Below are positions 24,615-35,212 of a DNA stretch of 64,000 bases, piece after piece. How positions within the stretch are numbered: the stretch's first letter is position 1; each line of letters opens with the position of its first letter. Location of the stretch: assembly GCF_013823385.1 (NCBI RefSeq), contig NZ_PNMA01000013.1, positions 33,956 to 97,955 on the forward strand, written 5' to 3'. The translations under genes were made by a program, and so were the position numbers. Under the pieces are notes generated by a model, which searched no databases, had not been told where the DNA came from, and was given only the letters and a program-made list of their open reading frames with translations. This stretch comes from Hyphomonas sp. (GTDB taxonomy: Bacteria > Pseudomonadota > Alphaproteobacteria > Caulobacterales > Hyphomonadaceae).

Positions 24615-27032
24615 TCAGTGCGTGCGCACCGCGTCGGCATCGCCGGAGTTGCCAGGCCCCCCGCCAAGGCTCGCCTGCAGGCGGGCCTCATCCTCTTCCG
24701 ACCATTCGATCGGTGTCAGCGGTCCGGTCAGCGCCAGTTTCAGCACTTCCTGAATGTCCGACACCGGAATGATCTTCATGCCGGTCTTCACATTGTCCGG
24801 AATCTCGTCGAGATCCTTCTCGTTCTCCTTCGGGATCAGCACCGTCTTGATGCCGCCGCGGAGGGCCGCGAGCAGTTTCTCCTTGAGACCGCCAATCGGC
24901 AGCACCCGGCCACGCAGGGAGACTTCCCCCGTCATCGCCACTTCGCGGTTGACCGGAACCCCGGTCAGCAGCGACACGATGGCCGTGGTCATGGCGATAC
25001 CGGCAGACGGGCCGTCCTTCGGCGTGGCGCCATCGGGCACGTGCACGTGGATGTCGGTCGTGTTGAACACGGTCGGCTTGATGCCGAGGTCCACCGAGCG
25101 CGAACGCACGAGGGAGCTGGCCGCCTGGATCGACTCCTTCATCACATCGCGCAGGTTGCCCGTCACCTTCATCGCGCCCCGGCCCGGCATTTTCACCGCC
25201 TCGATGGTGAGGAGGTCGCCGCCCACTTCGGTCCAGGCAAGGCCGGTCACGGCGCCCACCTGATCGGTTTCGTCGGCAAGGCCATAGCGATGCTTCCGCA
25301 CGCCCGCATACTGGGCGAGGTTCTCCGAAGTGATGGTCAGGCTCGTGATGTCCTTCGTCGCCAGTTCGCGCACGGCCTTGCGGGCCAGGCGGGAAACTTC
25401 GCGCTTCAGGCTGCGCACGCCCGCTTCACGGGAGTAATAGCGGATGAGGTCGCGGATGGCCTCGTCGGTGACGATCCATTCGTCTTCCTTGAGGCCGTGA
25501 TCGCCGCGCACCTGCGGAACGAGGTGGCGCTTGGTGATCTCCAGCTTCTCATCTTCCGTGTAGCCCGCAATCCGGATGATCTCCATCCGGTCCAGCAGGG
25601 GCTGGGGCATGTTGAGCGAGTTCGCCGTCGTCACGAACATCACGTCCGAAAGGTCATAATCGACCTCCAGATAATGGTCGTTGAACGTCGAGTTCTGCTC
25701 CGGATCGAGCACTTCGAGCAGCGCCGAAGCCGGATCGCCGCGATGGTCCATGCCCATCTTGTCGATCTCGTCGAGCAGGAACAGCGGGTTGCCGCTCTTG
25801 GTCTTCTTCAGGCTCTGGATGATCCGGCCCGGCATCGAGCCGATATAGGTCCGGCGGTGGCCGCGGATCTCGCTTTCATCGCGCACGCCGCCCAGCGACA
25901 CGCGCACAAAGTCGCGTCCCGTGGCTTCGGCAATCGAGCGGCCGAGCGACGTTTTACCGACGCCCGGAGGCCCGACGAGGCAGAGGATGGGGCCTTTCAG
26001 GCGCCCGGTCCGCTTCTGCACGGCGAGGTATTCGAGAATACGCTCCTTCACCTTGTCGAGGCCGTAATGGTCGTCATCGAGCTGCTGCTCGGCTTTGACG
26101 AGGTCGGTCTCGATATCCTTGCGCTTGCCCCAGGGCAGCGACAGCAGCCAGTCGAGATAGTTGCGCACCACCGTGGATTCGGCAGACATCGGCGACATCT
26201 GGCGCAGCTTCTTGATCTCGGCTTCGGCCTTGGTGCGGGCCTCATGGCTGAGCGGGGTGTCGGCGATCTTCTGGTCCAGCTCGGCCAGCTCGTCGCGGTC
26301 AGAGCCTTCGCCCTGCTCGCCCAGCTCGCGCTGGATCGCCTTCATCTGCTCGTTGAGGTAATATTCGCGCTGGGTCTTTTCCATCTGCCGCTTGACGCGG
26401 TTTTTGATCTTCCGCTCCATCTGCAGCATGCCCATCTCGCCTTCCATCAGCGAGAACACCTTCTCCAGACGGTCCTTGACCTCCGGCATCTCCAGCAATT
26501 CCTGCTTGTCGGAGAGCTTCACCGACAGGTTCGACGCCACCTGATCGGCCAGCCGGCCGGGATCGGTCAGCTGGCTGATCGTGGTCACCGCTTCGGGCGG
26601 GATCTTGCGGTTGAGCTTCACATAGCTCTCGAACTGCTCCTGCACGGCGCGCATCAGCGCCTGCACATCGGAGCTGGCCGGCTCGGGTTCCGGGATCGCC
26701 TCGACCTCGGCTTCGAAATACTCCGCCCGGTCGTGCAGCTGCACGAGGCGCGCCCGCGAGCGGCCCTCCACCAGCACCTTCACGGTGCCGTCGGGCAGCT
26801 TCAAGAGTTGCAGGATGGTGGCCAGCGTGCCGGTCGCATGCAGGTCGCCGGACACGGGGTTGTCGATGGCTGCATCCTTCTGCGCCACCAGCATGATCTC
26901 ATTCTCGGACTCGTCGATCATCTCGAGGGCCCGCACGGACTTGTCCCGGCCGACAAACAGCGGCGCAACCATGTCCGGAAAAACAACGATGTCCCGAAGC
27001 GGCAACACCGGCACTGTCTTTGTTTTTGGCAT
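24615..27032 (-). CDS. lon: ATP-dependent Lon protease
   Basis: Cytoplasmic AAA+ protease that degrades misfolded and regulatory proteins. The N-terminal substrate domain starts [13 protein letters not shown], followed by a coiled-coil region (about 180-290). The AAA+ module has Walker [10 protein letters not shown] and Walker B LFLLDEID, and the protease domain has catalytic S676 (KDGPSAG) and K719 (GLKEK). 805 residues, normal. ATG 27032 is supported by AAGGAGG. The start upstream at 27071 would add 13 unlikely residues. A possible heat-shock promoter lies about 90-120 bp upstream. Confidence 0.97.
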   Translation of the reverse strand: MPKTKTVPVLPLRDIVVFPDMVAPLFVGRDKSVRALEMIDESENEIMLVAQKDAAIDNPVSGDLHATGTLATILQLLKLPDGTVKVLVEGRSRARLVQLHDRAEYFEAEVEAIPEPEPASSDVQALMRAVQEQFESYVKLNRKIPPEAVTTISQLTDPGRLADQVASNLSVKLSDKQELLEMPEVKDRLEKVFSLMEGEMGMLQMERKIKNRVKRQMEKTQREYYLNEQMKAIQRELGEQGEGSDRDELAELDQKIADTPLSHEARTKAEAEIKKLRQMSPMSAESTVVRNYLDWLLSLPWGKRKDIETDLVKAEQQLDDDHYGLDKVKERILEYLAVQKRTGRLKGPILCLVGPPGVGKTSLGRSIAEATGRDFVRVSLGGVRDESEIRGHRRTYIGSMPGRIIQSLKKTKSGNPLFLLDEIDKMGMDHRGDPASALLEVLDPEQNSTFNDHYLEVDYDLSDVMFVTTANSLNMPQPLLDRMEIIRIAGYTEDEKLEITKRHLVPQVRGDHGLKEDEWIVTDEAIRDLIRYYSREAGVRSLKREVSRLARKAVRELATKDITSLTITSENLAQYAGVRKHRYGLADETDQVGAVTGLAWTEVGGDLLTIEAVKMPGRGAMKVTGNLRDVMKESIQAASSLVRSRSVDLGIKPTVFNTTDIHVHVPDGATPKDGPSAGIAMTTAIVSLLTGVPVNREVAMTGEVSLRGRVLPIGGLKEKLLAALRGGIKTVLIPKENEKDLDEIPDNVKTGMKIIPVSDIQEVLKLALTGPLTPIEWSEEDEARLQASLGGGPGNSGDADAVRTH

Positions 27033-27474
27033 CTTAGTGCCTCCTTTGATTCGGGCCCCGCTGAGCGGCAACCCGTTATACCCTCAAAACACCCGCCACG
27101 GCATCCTTCAGGCGACAGTGGGAATGTGGAAACCCCACCTTAACCCTTCAAGCTGAACGCTGCTCAACAATGTTGTGAATTCATCTTGAACTGTCATCCC
27201 GGGCAAAGGCGGCAAAGCCGCCGATTGACCCGGGACCCAGCGCCCACCTTCTCCTCCCCCGTTCACGGGGGAGGTGGCCGCGAAGCGGACGGAGGGGGGA
27301 GCGGCAACGCACACCTCCCCCTTGCCCCGCCCCGCAAACCCCGCCAGATGTGCGCCCTTGGCAGAAGGCCGAAGGTTAACAAACCTTAGCGGAACGTTAA
27401 GGAATTTACCCTCCTGTCTGCCGCATCCATTCTGCCGGCGTTCCCGGCATTTTCAGTGACGGAGAAGCGGTTCC
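27033..27474. other. Divergent intergenic region lon / parE with repeats
   Basis: This 442-bp gap holds the lon promoter side (27033-27180), a block of palindromic repeats (about 27190-27302; TGTCATCCCGGG...CCCGGGA and CCTCCCCC..GGGGGAGG) and the parE promoter side (27303-27474). In the last part CCTTA and TAAGG flank AGCGGAACGT (27384-27402), which might be an operator. No coding frame of note. Confidence 0.5.
27120..27152 (-). promoter_or_regulatory. Possible heat-shock (sigma-32) promoter of lon
   Basis: On the minus strand CTTGAA (27147-27152) is followed after about 18 bases by TCCACATTC. The -35 element is a perfect sigma-32 match; the -10 part is weak. lon is heat-inducible in many bacteria. 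Confidence 0.3.
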
Positions 27475-29469
27475 ATGTCCTCAGCGCGGCAGATGAAGCA
27501 AGATGACCTGCTGGCCGGCACGGCGGGCTATTCCGCCAAGGATATCGAGGTTCTCGAGGGCCTTGAGCCCGTCCGCAAGCGCCCCGGCATGTATATCGGC
27601 GGCACCGACGAGCGCGCCTGGCACCACCTCTTCGCCGAAGTCCTCGACAATGCGATGGACGAAGCCGTCGCCGGCCATGCCAGCCGCATCGAGATCAGGC
27701 TCGCCGCCGATGGCTTCCTCACCGTCACCGACAATGGCCGCGGCATCCCGATCGACCCCCACCCGAAATTCCCCAAGAAATCAGCGCTCGAAGTCATCAT
27801 GACGACGCTCCACTCGGGCGGCAAGTTCTCCGACAAGGCCTATTCCACCGCCGGCGGCCTGCATGGCGTCGGCATCTCGGTCGTCAACGCCCTCTCCGAA
27901 CATGTGGAAGTCGAAGTCGCCCGCGACCGCACGCTCTACCGCCAGGAATTCTCGCGCGGCCAGCCCCTCGGCAAGCTCCAGAAGGTCGGCGCCGCCCCCA
28001 ACCGGCGCGGCACCTCCGTCCGCTTCAAGCCCGACTTCCAGATCTTCGGCGACAAGCTCCGCTGGCGCCCCCAGCGCCTCTTCCAGATGGCGCGCTCGAA
28101 AGCCTACCTCTTCCGCGGCGTGGAAATCCGCTGGGCGTGTGATCCCGAGCTACTGCCGGAGGACTCCAAAGTCCCCGCCGAAGCCGTCCTCTCCTATCCC
28201 AATGGCCTCGCCGACCAGCTCACCGAAGTCTTCGGCGACAAAGGCACCATCACCGAAACCCCCTTCACCGGCCTCGTCGACATGGGCGCGGAAGGCAAGG
28301 TCGAATGGGCGATTGCCTGGACGCAGGCCGGTTTCGGCGATGCCGACGGCTTCTCCCGCTCCTATTGCAACACCATCCCGACGCCCGAAGGCGGCACGCA
28401 TGAGGCCGGCTTCCGCTCGGCCATCACCAAGGGCATCCGCAATTTCGGAGACCTCAGCGGCAACAAGAAAGCCGCCGAAGTCACCGCCGAAGACATCATG
28501 GGCCATTCCGGCCTCCTCCTCTCGGTCTTCATCCGGGGGCCTGAGTTCGTCGGCCAGACCAAAGACAAGCTCTCCTCCACCCACGCTTTCCGCCTGGTTG
28601 AAAACGCCGTCCGCGATCACTTCGACCATTGGCTCGCCGGCTCGCCCAAGGAGGCCAACAAGCTCCTCTCCTGGGCCATCGACCGCGCCGATGAGCGCGC
28701 CCGCCGCCGCAAGGCGAAGGAAATCAGCCGCAAATCGGCCACCAAGAAACTGCGCCTCCCCGGCAAGCTGGCAGACTGCTCGGCCAAGGGCCCGGAAGGC
28801 ACCGAACTCTTCCTCGTCGAGGGGGACTCGGCCGGCGGCTCGGCCAAACAGGCCCGCAACCGCGAAACCCAGGCGATCCTTCCCCTGCGCGGCAAGATCC
28901 TCAACGTCGAAAGCGCCTCGGACGACAAGCTGATGGGCAACCAGGAACTGGCAGACCTTTCCCTTGCTCTGGGCACGGAGCTTGGCCGCAAGTTCAACAT
29001 CGACGATCTGCGCTATGAGCGCATCATCATCATGACCGATGCGGACGTCGACGGCGCCCACATCGCCTCCCTCCTGATCACCTTCTTCTACCGGCTCACG
29101 CCGGGCCTCATCGAGGCCGGCCGCCTCTTCCTCGCCCTGCCGCCGCTCTACCGGCTCTCCAACAAGGGCAACATCCATTACGCCATGGATGATGAAGACC
29201 GTGCCCGGATCATGAAGGAACACTTCAAGGGCAATCAGAAGGTGGAGATGACGCGCTTCAAGGGCCTTGGCGAGATGAACCCCGCCCAGCTCAAGGAAAC
29301 CACCATGAACCCGGCCAGCCGCACGCTCGCCCGCGTCACCCTGCCGGCCACCATGGACGACGAAATGGGCCCCGCCGACCTCATCAACACGCTGATGGGC
29401 AAGAAAGCCGAACTCCGCTTCCGCTTCATCCAGGAAAACGCCGCCTTCGTCGAAGAGCTGGATATCTAG
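27475..29469 (+). CDS. parE: DNA topoisomerase IV subunit B
   Basis: ATPase subunit of topoisomerase IV, which decatenates daughter chromosomes with ParC (not in the window). The GHKL ATPase motifs are [24 protein letters not shown] and [14 protein letters not shown]. The transducer domain is in the middle. The Toprim motifs are EGDSAGG and [11 protein letters not shown]. The C-terminal [19 protein letters not shown] block is characteristic of type II subunit B. The short loop and absence of a GyrB-type insertion favour ParE over GyrB. 664 residues. Confidence 0.93.
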   Translation: MSSARQMKQDDLLAGTAGYSAKDIEVLEGLEPVRKRPGMYIGGTDERAWHHLFAEVLDNAMDEAVAGHASRIEIRLAADGFLTVTDNGRGIPIDPHPKFPKKSALEVIMTTLHSGGKFSDKAYSTAGGLHGVGISVVNALSEHVEVEVARDRTLYRQEFSRGQPLGKLQKVGAAPNRRGTSVRFKPDFQIFGDKLRWRPQRLFQMARSKAYLFRGVEIRWACDPELLPEDSKVPAEAVLSYPNGLADQLTEVFGDKGTITETPFTGLVDMGAEGKVEWAIAWTQAGFGDADGFSRSYCNTIPTPEGGTHEAGFRSAITKGIRNFGDLSGNKKAAEVTAEDIMGHSGLLLSVFIRGPEFVGQTKDKLSSTHAFRLVENAVRDHFDHWLAGSPKEANKLLSWAIDRADERARRRKAKEISRKSATKKLRLPGKLADCSAKGPEGTELFLVEGDSAGGSAKQARNRETQAILPLRGKILNVESASDDKLMGNQELADLSLALGTELGRKFNIDDLRYERIIIMTDADVDGAHIASLLITFFYRLTPGLIEAGRLFLALPPLYRLSNKGNIHYAMDDEDRARIMKEHFKGNQKVEMTRFKGLGEMNPAQLKETTMNPASRTLARVTLPATMDDEMGPADLINTLMGKKAELRFRFIQENAAFVEELDI

Positions 29470-29484
29470 GGCCGCCTCACCGCA

Positions 29485-29640
29485 CCCCACCCGCTGCTCG
29501 GGCAATCGCAGTGCGATTGCTGACCCTCGCAGCCCCCACATTTGTGGGGAGGGGGCAGGTAGCGCTCATGGAGAGCTAACCTCTCCCCAAACGCAACAGG
29601 TCCCCTCCCCATGACTATGGGGAGGGATAGGGTGGGGCAT
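29485..29640. repeat. Intergenic repeat with CTCCCCAT/ATGGGGAG palindrome
   Basis: Downstream of parE a repeat contains CCCCTCCCCATgactATGGGGAGGG and CCCCACATTTGTGGGG hairpins. A second, inverted copy of the CCCTCCCCATagtcATGGGGAG core followed by related sequence stands at about 63534-63610. Confidence 0.7.
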
Positions 29641-29766
29641 CTCTCCGCAAAAAAACGAAGCCTATCCCACTCCCCAAATCCAAAAAACCCAAACCAAATC
29701 AACCCATTACCCAAAAACCATCCCCACCTTATCCACCCCCCTCCGCACCCGTGCTAATCTTCGTGC

Positions 29767-30519
29767 ATGGATCATTCGCCCCGCCCCCTCGACCACAAGA
29801 CCGCCCATGACGGCCTCATCAGCCGTGCACGGAGTTTCGTGCTGTCTGTGGTGATGGAAATCGAAGGCCGCCTGCCCGCCGGCGAAGGCGCGATCATCCC
29901 TGCCACTCTCATCCGCACCCTGATGCAGCGCTGGCTGATCCCGGCTGAGGCGGCCATGCGCCGCGCCATCCTGCTGATCGCCGCCGCGCTGCCCCGCGCC
30001 CCGCAGGCCGCCCCTGCGCCGCCTTCAGCCCCGCCGAAAACCGCGCCGCGCAAGGCCCCCGAAGGCGGCCCCGGAAAATCGCCGCGCACCCCGGTTTTCA
30101 GCATGAAGGAGCCGCAAGGCCGTTCGAAGGCGGAGGATAGCGCCGAAGACCGGCTGCGCCGCAGCCTGCTGCTGGCCGCCGCGATGGAGCGGCCCTGCCC
30201 GCCGCTCGCGCCGCTGCGCCCCCTCAGAAGCCCCGCCGAAGAGGCCGCCCGCCTGCAGGAACGTTTCCTCAGCCGGCTGGACGCGCTGGCCTTCGCCATG
30301 GGCAATCCCGAACGGGAAGCCGAACGCTTTCTCCGCCGCCAGGAGAAGGACGCCGAAAAGCGCCGCCAGGCCGGCGCGCCTCCGGCGCCCCTGGCCCCGC
30401 CCGTCTCCCTGCGCAGGCCGCCCGGCACCGGCACCGAGACCGACCCGCAATTCATCAGCCTGCTGATGGACCTCAACGCGGCCGTTCTCCCCCTCTTCGC
30501 CCGCCCCAACACCTCCTGA
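29767..30519 (+). CDS. Hypothetical basic, Pro/Ala-rich protein
   Basis: A 250-residue soluble protein without signal peptide or membrane helix. The N-terminal part (about 15-75) looks helical, a Pro/Ala/Lys linker follows (about 76-110), then helical Arg/Glu-rich segments (about 120-205), another Pro stretch, and a helical end (TDPQFISLLMDLNAAVLPLF). No family is recognised. The frame keeps high-GC codon bias throughout, and a terminator follows in the convergent gap. It stands alone between parE and nfeD. Confidence 0.6.
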   Translation: MDHSPRPLDHKTAHDGLISRARSFVLSVVMEIEGRLPAGEGAIIPATLIRTLMQRWLIPAEAAMRRAILLIAAALPRAPQAAPAPPSAPPKTAPRKAPEGGPGKSPRTPVFSMKEPQGRSKAEDSAEDRLRRSLLLAAAMERPCPPLAPLRPLRSPAEEAARLQERFLSRLDALAFAMGNPEREAERFLRRQEKDAEKRRQAGAPPAPLAPPVSLRRPPGTGTETDPQFISLLMDLNAAVLPLFARPNTS

Positions 30520-30680
30520 CACGCGGCCCCACCGCCCCACCGCCCGCCTCCCCAGCCCCGCTGGGGAGGATACCGGCGTTGCGTTCCGCGCTTCCGTCAC
30601 CCTCGACGGGCGCCAGCCCGTCTGAGGGCCCATCTCCCGCCCTCGCCCAGATATGATACCGCAGCGGCATACCCCAAAAC

Positions 30681-30709
30681 AAAAACCCCTCCGTCACCGG
30701 AGGGGTTTT
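30681..30709. terminator. Bidirectional terminator
   Basis: AAAAACCCCTCCG-TCAC-CGGAGGGGTTTT between the convergent hypothetical gene and the nfeD-like gene; works in both directions. Confidence 0.9.
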
Positions 30710-30734
30710 CTCTGTCTCAGCTCACCGGACCAGA

Positions 30735-31202
30735 TCAGCCCTTGCGCACCACCGCCGTATTGGCATCAGTCGAGGCCACGACAATCGCGTCGCCCGCCAG
30801 GATCGGCGGCTCGCCCGGCACGGCTTCTGCGCCCCACACCGTATCGCCGATCTTCACCTGCCCGGCCCCGCCGACGAAATCCTTCGTCGCCTGCCCGCGC
30901 TGGCCCACCAGCTGTTCCATCCGCCTGTTCAGCGTCGGATGCTCTGACGCGGCCTTGCGCATGCCGGGGAAAACCATCCGGCTGCCGATGATCAGCGCGA
31001 TGGCGGCGACCAGGAACACGATCACCTGCCCATGCCAGCCGGCCATCCCCTCGGGCGCCACGGCCGCAAACGCCGCCGTCAGCACCGCGCCGATGGACGC
31101 CATCAGCAGGTCGAACGTGCCGGTGATCATCTCCAGGCCGAAGAAGATCAGCGCCAGCGCCAGCCAGTGCCACCATGTTACCCCTGCAAGCAGTGCGTCC
31201 AT
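30735..31202 (-). CDS. NfeD family membrane protein
   Basis: A 155-residue inner-membrane protein with three N-terminal helices (HWLALALIFFGLEMIT, then two more up to about 75) and a C-terminal OB-fold-like domain (about 90-155) starting QLVGQRGQATKDFVGGAGQVKIGDTVW. NfeD proteins pair with SPFH/stomatin proteins, and the gene follows one on the same strand by 32 bp. The pair presumably organises membrane microdomains or quality control. Confidence 0.9.
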   Translation of the reverse strand: MDALLAGVTWWHWLALALIFFGLEMITGTFDLLMASIGAVLTAAFAAVAPEGMAGWHGQVIVFLVAAIALIIGSRMVFPGMRKAASEHPTLNRRMEQLVGQRGQATKDFVGGAGQVKIGDTVWGAEAVPGEPPILAGDAIVVASTDANTAVVRKG

Positions 31203-31234
31203 GTCCGGGAACTCCTCTTTCTACGGATCGTTTC

Positions 31235-32200
31235 TCAGCTGCCAGACCGTGTCGGCGGAACAGCCCCGCCCGGCGGCCGGGGCGCAGAGGCGGTCTTGGC
31301 CGCATCGGTCAGCCCGCGGATGCCCTCGATGGTGCCGAGGATCGACGAGAACTCGGCCGGGATGATCACGGTGCGCTGCTGCGGCGAGGTCGCCAGCTTC
31401 TCGAACGCGGCCACATAGGCCTGGCCCAGGAAGTAGTTGATGGCGTTGACATCGCCCCGCGCAATCGCTTCGGAAACCATCGTCGTGGCCTTGGCCTCGG
31501 CCTCCGCTTCGCGCTCGCGCGCCTCGGCGTCACGGAAAGCGGCCTCGCGCCGGCCCTCGGCCTCCAGGATCTGCGACTGTTTCTGGCCCTCGGCCTTCAG
31601 GATGGCGGACTGTTTCTCCCCCTCGGCGGTGAGGATTTCCGCCCGCTTCAGGCGCTCGGCCTTCATCTGGCGGGCCATCGCCTCGGTAATGTCGGCGGGC
31701 GGGGTCAGGTCCTTGATCTCGATCCGGGTCACCTTCACGCCCCAGGGATGGGTCGCCGCATCAATCGTGCCCAGGAGGCGCGCATTGATCTCGTCGCGGT
31801 TCGACAGCACCTCATCAAGGTCCATCGAGCCCACCACGGTCCGGATATTGGTCATCGAAAGATTGCTGATCGCGTTGAGCAGGTTGTTGACCTCATAGGC
31901 CGCCTGCACCGCATCGATCACCTGGATGAACACGATGGCATCGCAGGAAACCATGGCGTTGTCCTTGGTGATCACCTCCTGCTGGGGCACGTCCAGCACG
32001 GTCTCCATCATGTTCATCCGCCGGCCGACCCGGTCGATGAACGGCACGATCACATGCGGCCCCGGCGCCAGCGTCTTGGTGTAGCGGCCAAACCGTTCCA
32101 CGGTCCAGTTATAGCCCTGCGGCACGAATTTCAGCGCCGAGAACAGCAGGATGAACGCCACCGCCAGGGCAATGACGAAGGTGGCAAAAACGATGTCCAT
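31235..32200 (-). CDS. SPFH/band 7 (stomatin, QmcA-like) protein
   Basis: A 321-residue membrane-associated scaffold. One N-terminal helix ([18 protein letters not shown]) precedes the band 7 domain ([22 protein letters not shown], about 25-190). A long Glu/Ala/Lys helix follows (about 195-260; repeated AEGxxQSxILEAEG), forming the coiled coil used for oligomerisation. The C-terminus is Pro-rich. It is paired with the NfeD protein in one operon. Confidence 0.93.
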   Translation of the reverse strand: MDIVFATFVIALAVAFILLFSALKFVPQGYNWTVERFGRYTKTLAPGPHVIVPFIDRVGRRMNMMETVLDVPQQEVITKDNAMVSCDAIVFIQVIDAVQAAYEVNNLLNAISNLSMTNIRTVVGSMDLDEVLSNRDEINARLLGTIDAATHPWGVKVTRIEIKDLTPPADITEAMARQMKAERLKRAEILTAEGEKQSAILKAEGQKQSQILEAEGRREAAFRDAEAREREAEAEAKATTMVSEAIARGDVNAINYFLGQAYVAAFEKLATSPQQRTVIIPAEFSSILGTIEGIRGLTDAAKTASAPRPPGGAVPPTRSGS

Positions 32201-32353
32201 GGGTCCCTCTCCACATTGATATTACATCAGACTTGGGGAGAGTTTGCCGTTTTTCAATAAATCCGCAATGAAAATCGGCCCGCCACGTCCCCGCAGCAGG
32301 CCGATCATCGCCTTATTCGGTAACAGGCGCTTAAACGCGCCTCCCGGCCGGTC

Positions 32354-32836
32354 TCAGAGCTGGCCGAGCAGATAGTCGGCGCTGGAGACCTTGAACTCCC
32401 CGCCCGCTTCCACGTTCAGCTCGGCCACAACGCCGTCCTTCACCAGCATGGAATAGCGCTGCGAGCGCTTGCCCATGCCAAAGCCGGTGGCGTCGAGTTC
32501 CAGGCCCAGGGCCTGCGCAAACGCGCCATTGCCATCGGCCAGCATCCGCACTTTCTCGTCGGCATGGGCGCTCTTGCCCCAGGCGCCCATCACGAACACA
32601 TCGTTCACCGAGGTGCAGACGATGTCGTCCACGCCCTTGGTCTTGAAGTCGCCGGCCTTGTCCACAAAGCCCGGCAGGTGGCGGGCCGAACAGGTCGGGG
32701 TGTAGGCCCCCGGCACGGCGAACAGGGCAACGGTCTTGCCGCCGAACACCTCAGCCGTGGTCACGGGCTTTGGCCCATCCACGGTCATTTCCATAAAAGT
32801 CGCTTCCGGCAGCTTGTCGCCCACTTTGATCGCCAT
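32354..32836 (-). CDS. Peroxiredoxin, Prx5/AhpE2-like
   Basis: A 160-residue thiol peroxidase for peroxides in the cytoplasm. The catalytic motif is PGAYTPTCSARHLPGF with peroxidatic C49. A second Cys at C74 (DDIVCTSVND) could be the resolving residue, although glutathione or glutaredoxin is the usual reductant in this group. The start MAIKVGDKLPEATF is the standard N-terminus, with GGAGAAAA before the ATG. Confidence 0.95.
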   Translation of the reverse strand: MAIKVGDKLPEATFMEMTVDGPKPVTTAEVFGGKTVALFAVPGAYTPTCSARHLPGFVDKAGDFKTKGVDDIVCTSVNDVFVMGAWGKSAHADEKVRMLADGNGAFAQALGLELDATGFGMGKRSQRYSMLVKDGVVAELNVEAGGEFKVSSADYLLGQL

Positions 32837-33009
32837 GGCAGTTTTCTCCTTGCTGGCCTCAGGAGATAGGCCGCTATCGCCCGTCCCGCAATGCCCCGCA
32901 GGAATAACCCATCCCCGCGCCCGCCCGGCCCGTCCTTATTCGCCTCCCGGCTCAACAAACACTTGCAAATGCCCGCCACCTGCCCCAGCCTCGGTCCCCG
33001 GAGCACGAC

Positions 33010-33576
33010 ATGCAGATTGAAACGGATCTCACCGGCAAGCTGCTGATTGCCATGCCCGGCATCGGCGACCCGCGCTTTGAGCGATCGGTGATCCTGATCT
33101 GTGCCCACACGCCGGACTTCGCCATGGGCATCATGCTGAACCGGCCGATGGAGGGCATCGACCTGCAGGAAATCATCGACCAGATGGACATTCCCCAGCA
33201 GGTGGGCCTGGAAGGCGTCGCCATCCTGGAGGGCGGCCCGGTTGCCACCGAGCGCGGCTTTGTTCTGCACACAGATGACGTCATCTGCGACGGCGCCACG
33301 ATGGAGGTGGAGGACGAACTCTGCATGACCGCGACGCGCGAAATCCTCGCCGCGATTGCCTCGTCGGCGCCGCCGCGCAAATTCGTCATGGCGCTCGGCT
33401 ATGCCGGCTGGGCGGCGGGCCAGCTGGAACAGGAACTGGCGCAGAATGCCTGGCTGATCGGCGCGCCGGATTCCGATCTCGTCTTCGGGGACGCGTATGA
33501 GCACAAATGGCGCCACGCGCTCACGCGGATGGGCGTCGATCTCTCGCGCCTGCAATCAGATGCCGGCAACGCCTGA
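33010..33576 (+). CDS. AlgH/YqgE family protein (UPF0301)
   Basis: A 188-residue cytoplasmic protein of UPF0301. Conserved segments are LTGKLLIAMPGIGDPRFERSV, GIMLNRPM, GGPVATERGFVLH and LGYAGWAAGQLEQEL. Its biochemical role is unclear in all bacteria. It converges with the SUFU gene with only 5 bp between stops. Confidence 0.93.
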   Translation: MQIETDLTGKLLIAMPGIGDPRFERSVILICAHTPDFAMGIMLNRPMEGIDLQEIIDQMDIPQQVGLEGVAILEGGPVATERGFVLHTDDVICDGATMEVEDELCMTATREILAAIASSAPPRKFVMALGYAGWAAGQLEQELAQNAWLIGAPDSDLVFGDAYEHKWRHALTRMGVDLSRLQSDAGNA

Positions 33577-33581
33577 CGGCG

Positions 33582-34160
33582 TCACACCACCGGCGCGCGC
33601 AGCAGGTCAAACACATCTGCGCCGGAGGCTTCCAGCTTCTCTTCCAGCGCGTCGAGCCCTTCGGCTTCGACAAGTTCAAACTCGCTGCCCGAAATCGGAA
33701 TGATCTGCAGCCAGACGGTCTTGCCGCCTTCCTGCTCCAGCACGCCAAAGTCTTCGTCCCAGAAGAAGGGATGCACCAGCATAAGATGCTGCATCGTGCT
33801 GCCGGGGAAATAGGCCTGAACCACATCCGGCAGGATGGTGCCAAGGCCGATGCTCCATTCCCCGGTCTGCACCTCATGGGCAATATCGGCCAGCATCTCC
33901 ACGAACGGCATCTCGTCGGCGTAAAGCGCCCCGCACAGCTCGACACCAAAGCCCATCGGCTCATCGTCCAGCACCAGCTCCCGGTCGCTGAGGCCGATGG
34001 TGGAGCAGGAGAGATAGTCCCCCTCCGGCGCCCCGGAAGAGACAAGCACGTTCACGGACAATCCATCATGATAGGACTGGCCCATCACCTTGATCTCGCC
34101 GCCAAAGGCATCGGTCAGGTAATCTGCAATCGCGCGGTGCTGGGGCGTGGCCTGGCTCAT
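33582..34160 (-). CDS. Suppressor-of-fused (SUFU) domain protein
   Basis: A 192-residue protein matching the SUFU family first known from animal Hedgehog signalling; bacterial members have no known job, though some act as immunity-like proteins. Recognisable blocks: DYLTDAFGGEI, HDGLSVNVLVSSGAPEGDY, STIGLSDREL, a central HPFFWDED, WLQIIPISGSEFELVEAEG and the closing LLRAP. The domain fills the whole chain. No toxin gene is adjacent; the next gene on the same strand is an EAL protein 7 bp upstream of its start, so they may share a transcript. Confidence 0.8.
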   Translation of the reverse strand: MSQATPQHRAIADYLTDAFGGEIKVMGQSYHDGLSVNVLVSSGAPEGDYLSCSTIGLSDRELVLDDEPMGFGVELCGALYADEMPFVEMLADIAHEVQTGEWSIGLGTILPDVVQAYFPGSTMQHLMLVHPFFWDEDFGVLEQEGGKTVWLQIIPISGSEFELVEAEGLDALEEKLEASGADVFDLLRAPVV

Positions 34161-34167
34161 CTCGTCA

Positions 34168-35199
34168 TTATCCTTTCAGGAAAGCCAGCGCGCTGTCTGC
34201 GTCCATCGGACGGGCAAAGGCAAAGCCCTGGGCATAGTCAAACCCCAGCGCCCGCAGGCGGCTGGCATCTTCGCGCGCTTCCACGCCCTCGGCGGTCGAG
34301 GACATGCCCAGCCGGCTGGCCAGCAGCGTGATGGTGGAGAGGATCGTGTCATTGCGCGTCTGGCCAAGGCGGCTGGTCAGGCCATGGTCGATCTTCAGGC
34401 TGTCAAAGGGCAGGTCGGCCAGCCAGGCGAAGGAAGAATGCCCCGTGCCGAAATCATCCAGCACCAGCCCCGCGCCCACCGCCTTCAGCGCCATCGCTGC
34501 GGCCAGCGCATGGGTCTCGTCGCGCAGCGCCGCCTGTTCGGTCAGCTCCATCCGCAGCGCCCGCTCGGGCAGCTTGTAGCCGTTCATCAGCGCCTCGATC
34601 AGCGCCGGCAGCGTGCTCTTGGTCAGCTCCCGCGCCGTCAGGTTCACATGCATGAACAGGTCGTCGCGCTTTGCCCCCTCGCGCAGGTTCGACAGCGTCT
34701 CGGCCGAGCGGATCAGCATGTTGGAGGCCAGCGCCTGGTCCTCATAGCGGCTCGGCGGCACGGTCTCTTCATTGCTGTCCCAGCGCGCCAACGCCTCGAA
34801 GCCGACCACCCGGCCATCGCGCAGGGAGATGATCGGCTGGTAGACCGGGATCAGATCGGGGCCGGGGCGCATGTCGCTCGGGTCGATCTCGGGGAAGGTT
34901 TCCCCCGACAGCAGCATGCCCCGCGCCTCGCTGTGGCTGACGAACGCGCCGACGAAATGGATGTCCCGCCCATTGGAAAGCCGCAGACCACAGCGCACCG
35001 GTCCGCCCTCGCCGGTCGACAGCGCCTTGGCCAGCCGCCCGCGGCTGAGGCCCTCCACCATCTTCTCCAGCGCGTCCAGAGACCAGTCCCCGGAAAGGTC
35101 CGATAACAGGGTGCCCGTCTGCGCCTCGATCAGGAGGCGGCCAGCCTCGCCGCGCCAGTGCCAGCTGCCCTGGGGTTCCTTTGGGGTGCGTTTTGCCAT
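34168..35199 (-). CDS. EAL-domain cyclic-di-GMP phosphodiesterase
   Basis: A 343-residue soluble protein. The N-terminal ~110 residues look PAS-like (SWHWRGEAGRLLIEAQTG), followed by the EAL domain. The catalytic set is complete: E135-A-L, N186, E219, D248-D249 (LDDFGTGHSS), K269, E304/E307 (AEGVE) and Q324 (AQGF). It should be an active c-di-GMP phosphodiesterase. No GGDEF domain and no membrane helix. It shares its strand with the SUFU and GNAT genes. Confidence 0.88.
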   Translation of the reverse strand: MAKRTPKEPQGSWHWRGEAGRLLIEAQTGTLLSDLSGDWSLDALEKMVEGLSRGRLAKALSTGEGGPVRCGLRLSNGRDIHFVGAFVSHSEARGMLLSGETFPEIDPSDMRPGPDLIPVYQPIISLRDGRVVGFEALARWDSNEETVPPSRYEDQALASNMLIRSAETLSNLREGAKRDDLFMHVNLTARELTKSTLPALIEALMNGYKLPERALRMELTEQAALRDETHALAAAMALKAVGAGLVLDDFGTGHSSFAWLADLPFDSLKIDHGLTSRLGQTRNDTILSTITLLASRLGMSSTAEGVEAREDASRLRALGFDYAQGFAFARPMDADSALAFLKG

Positions 35200-35212
35200 C
35201 TGTTCTCGTTAC

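Noticed and set aside
24618..27143. An 841-codon plus-strand open frame opposite lon
   Set aside because: It is a complement of the lon codons; lon has all Walker and protease motifs.
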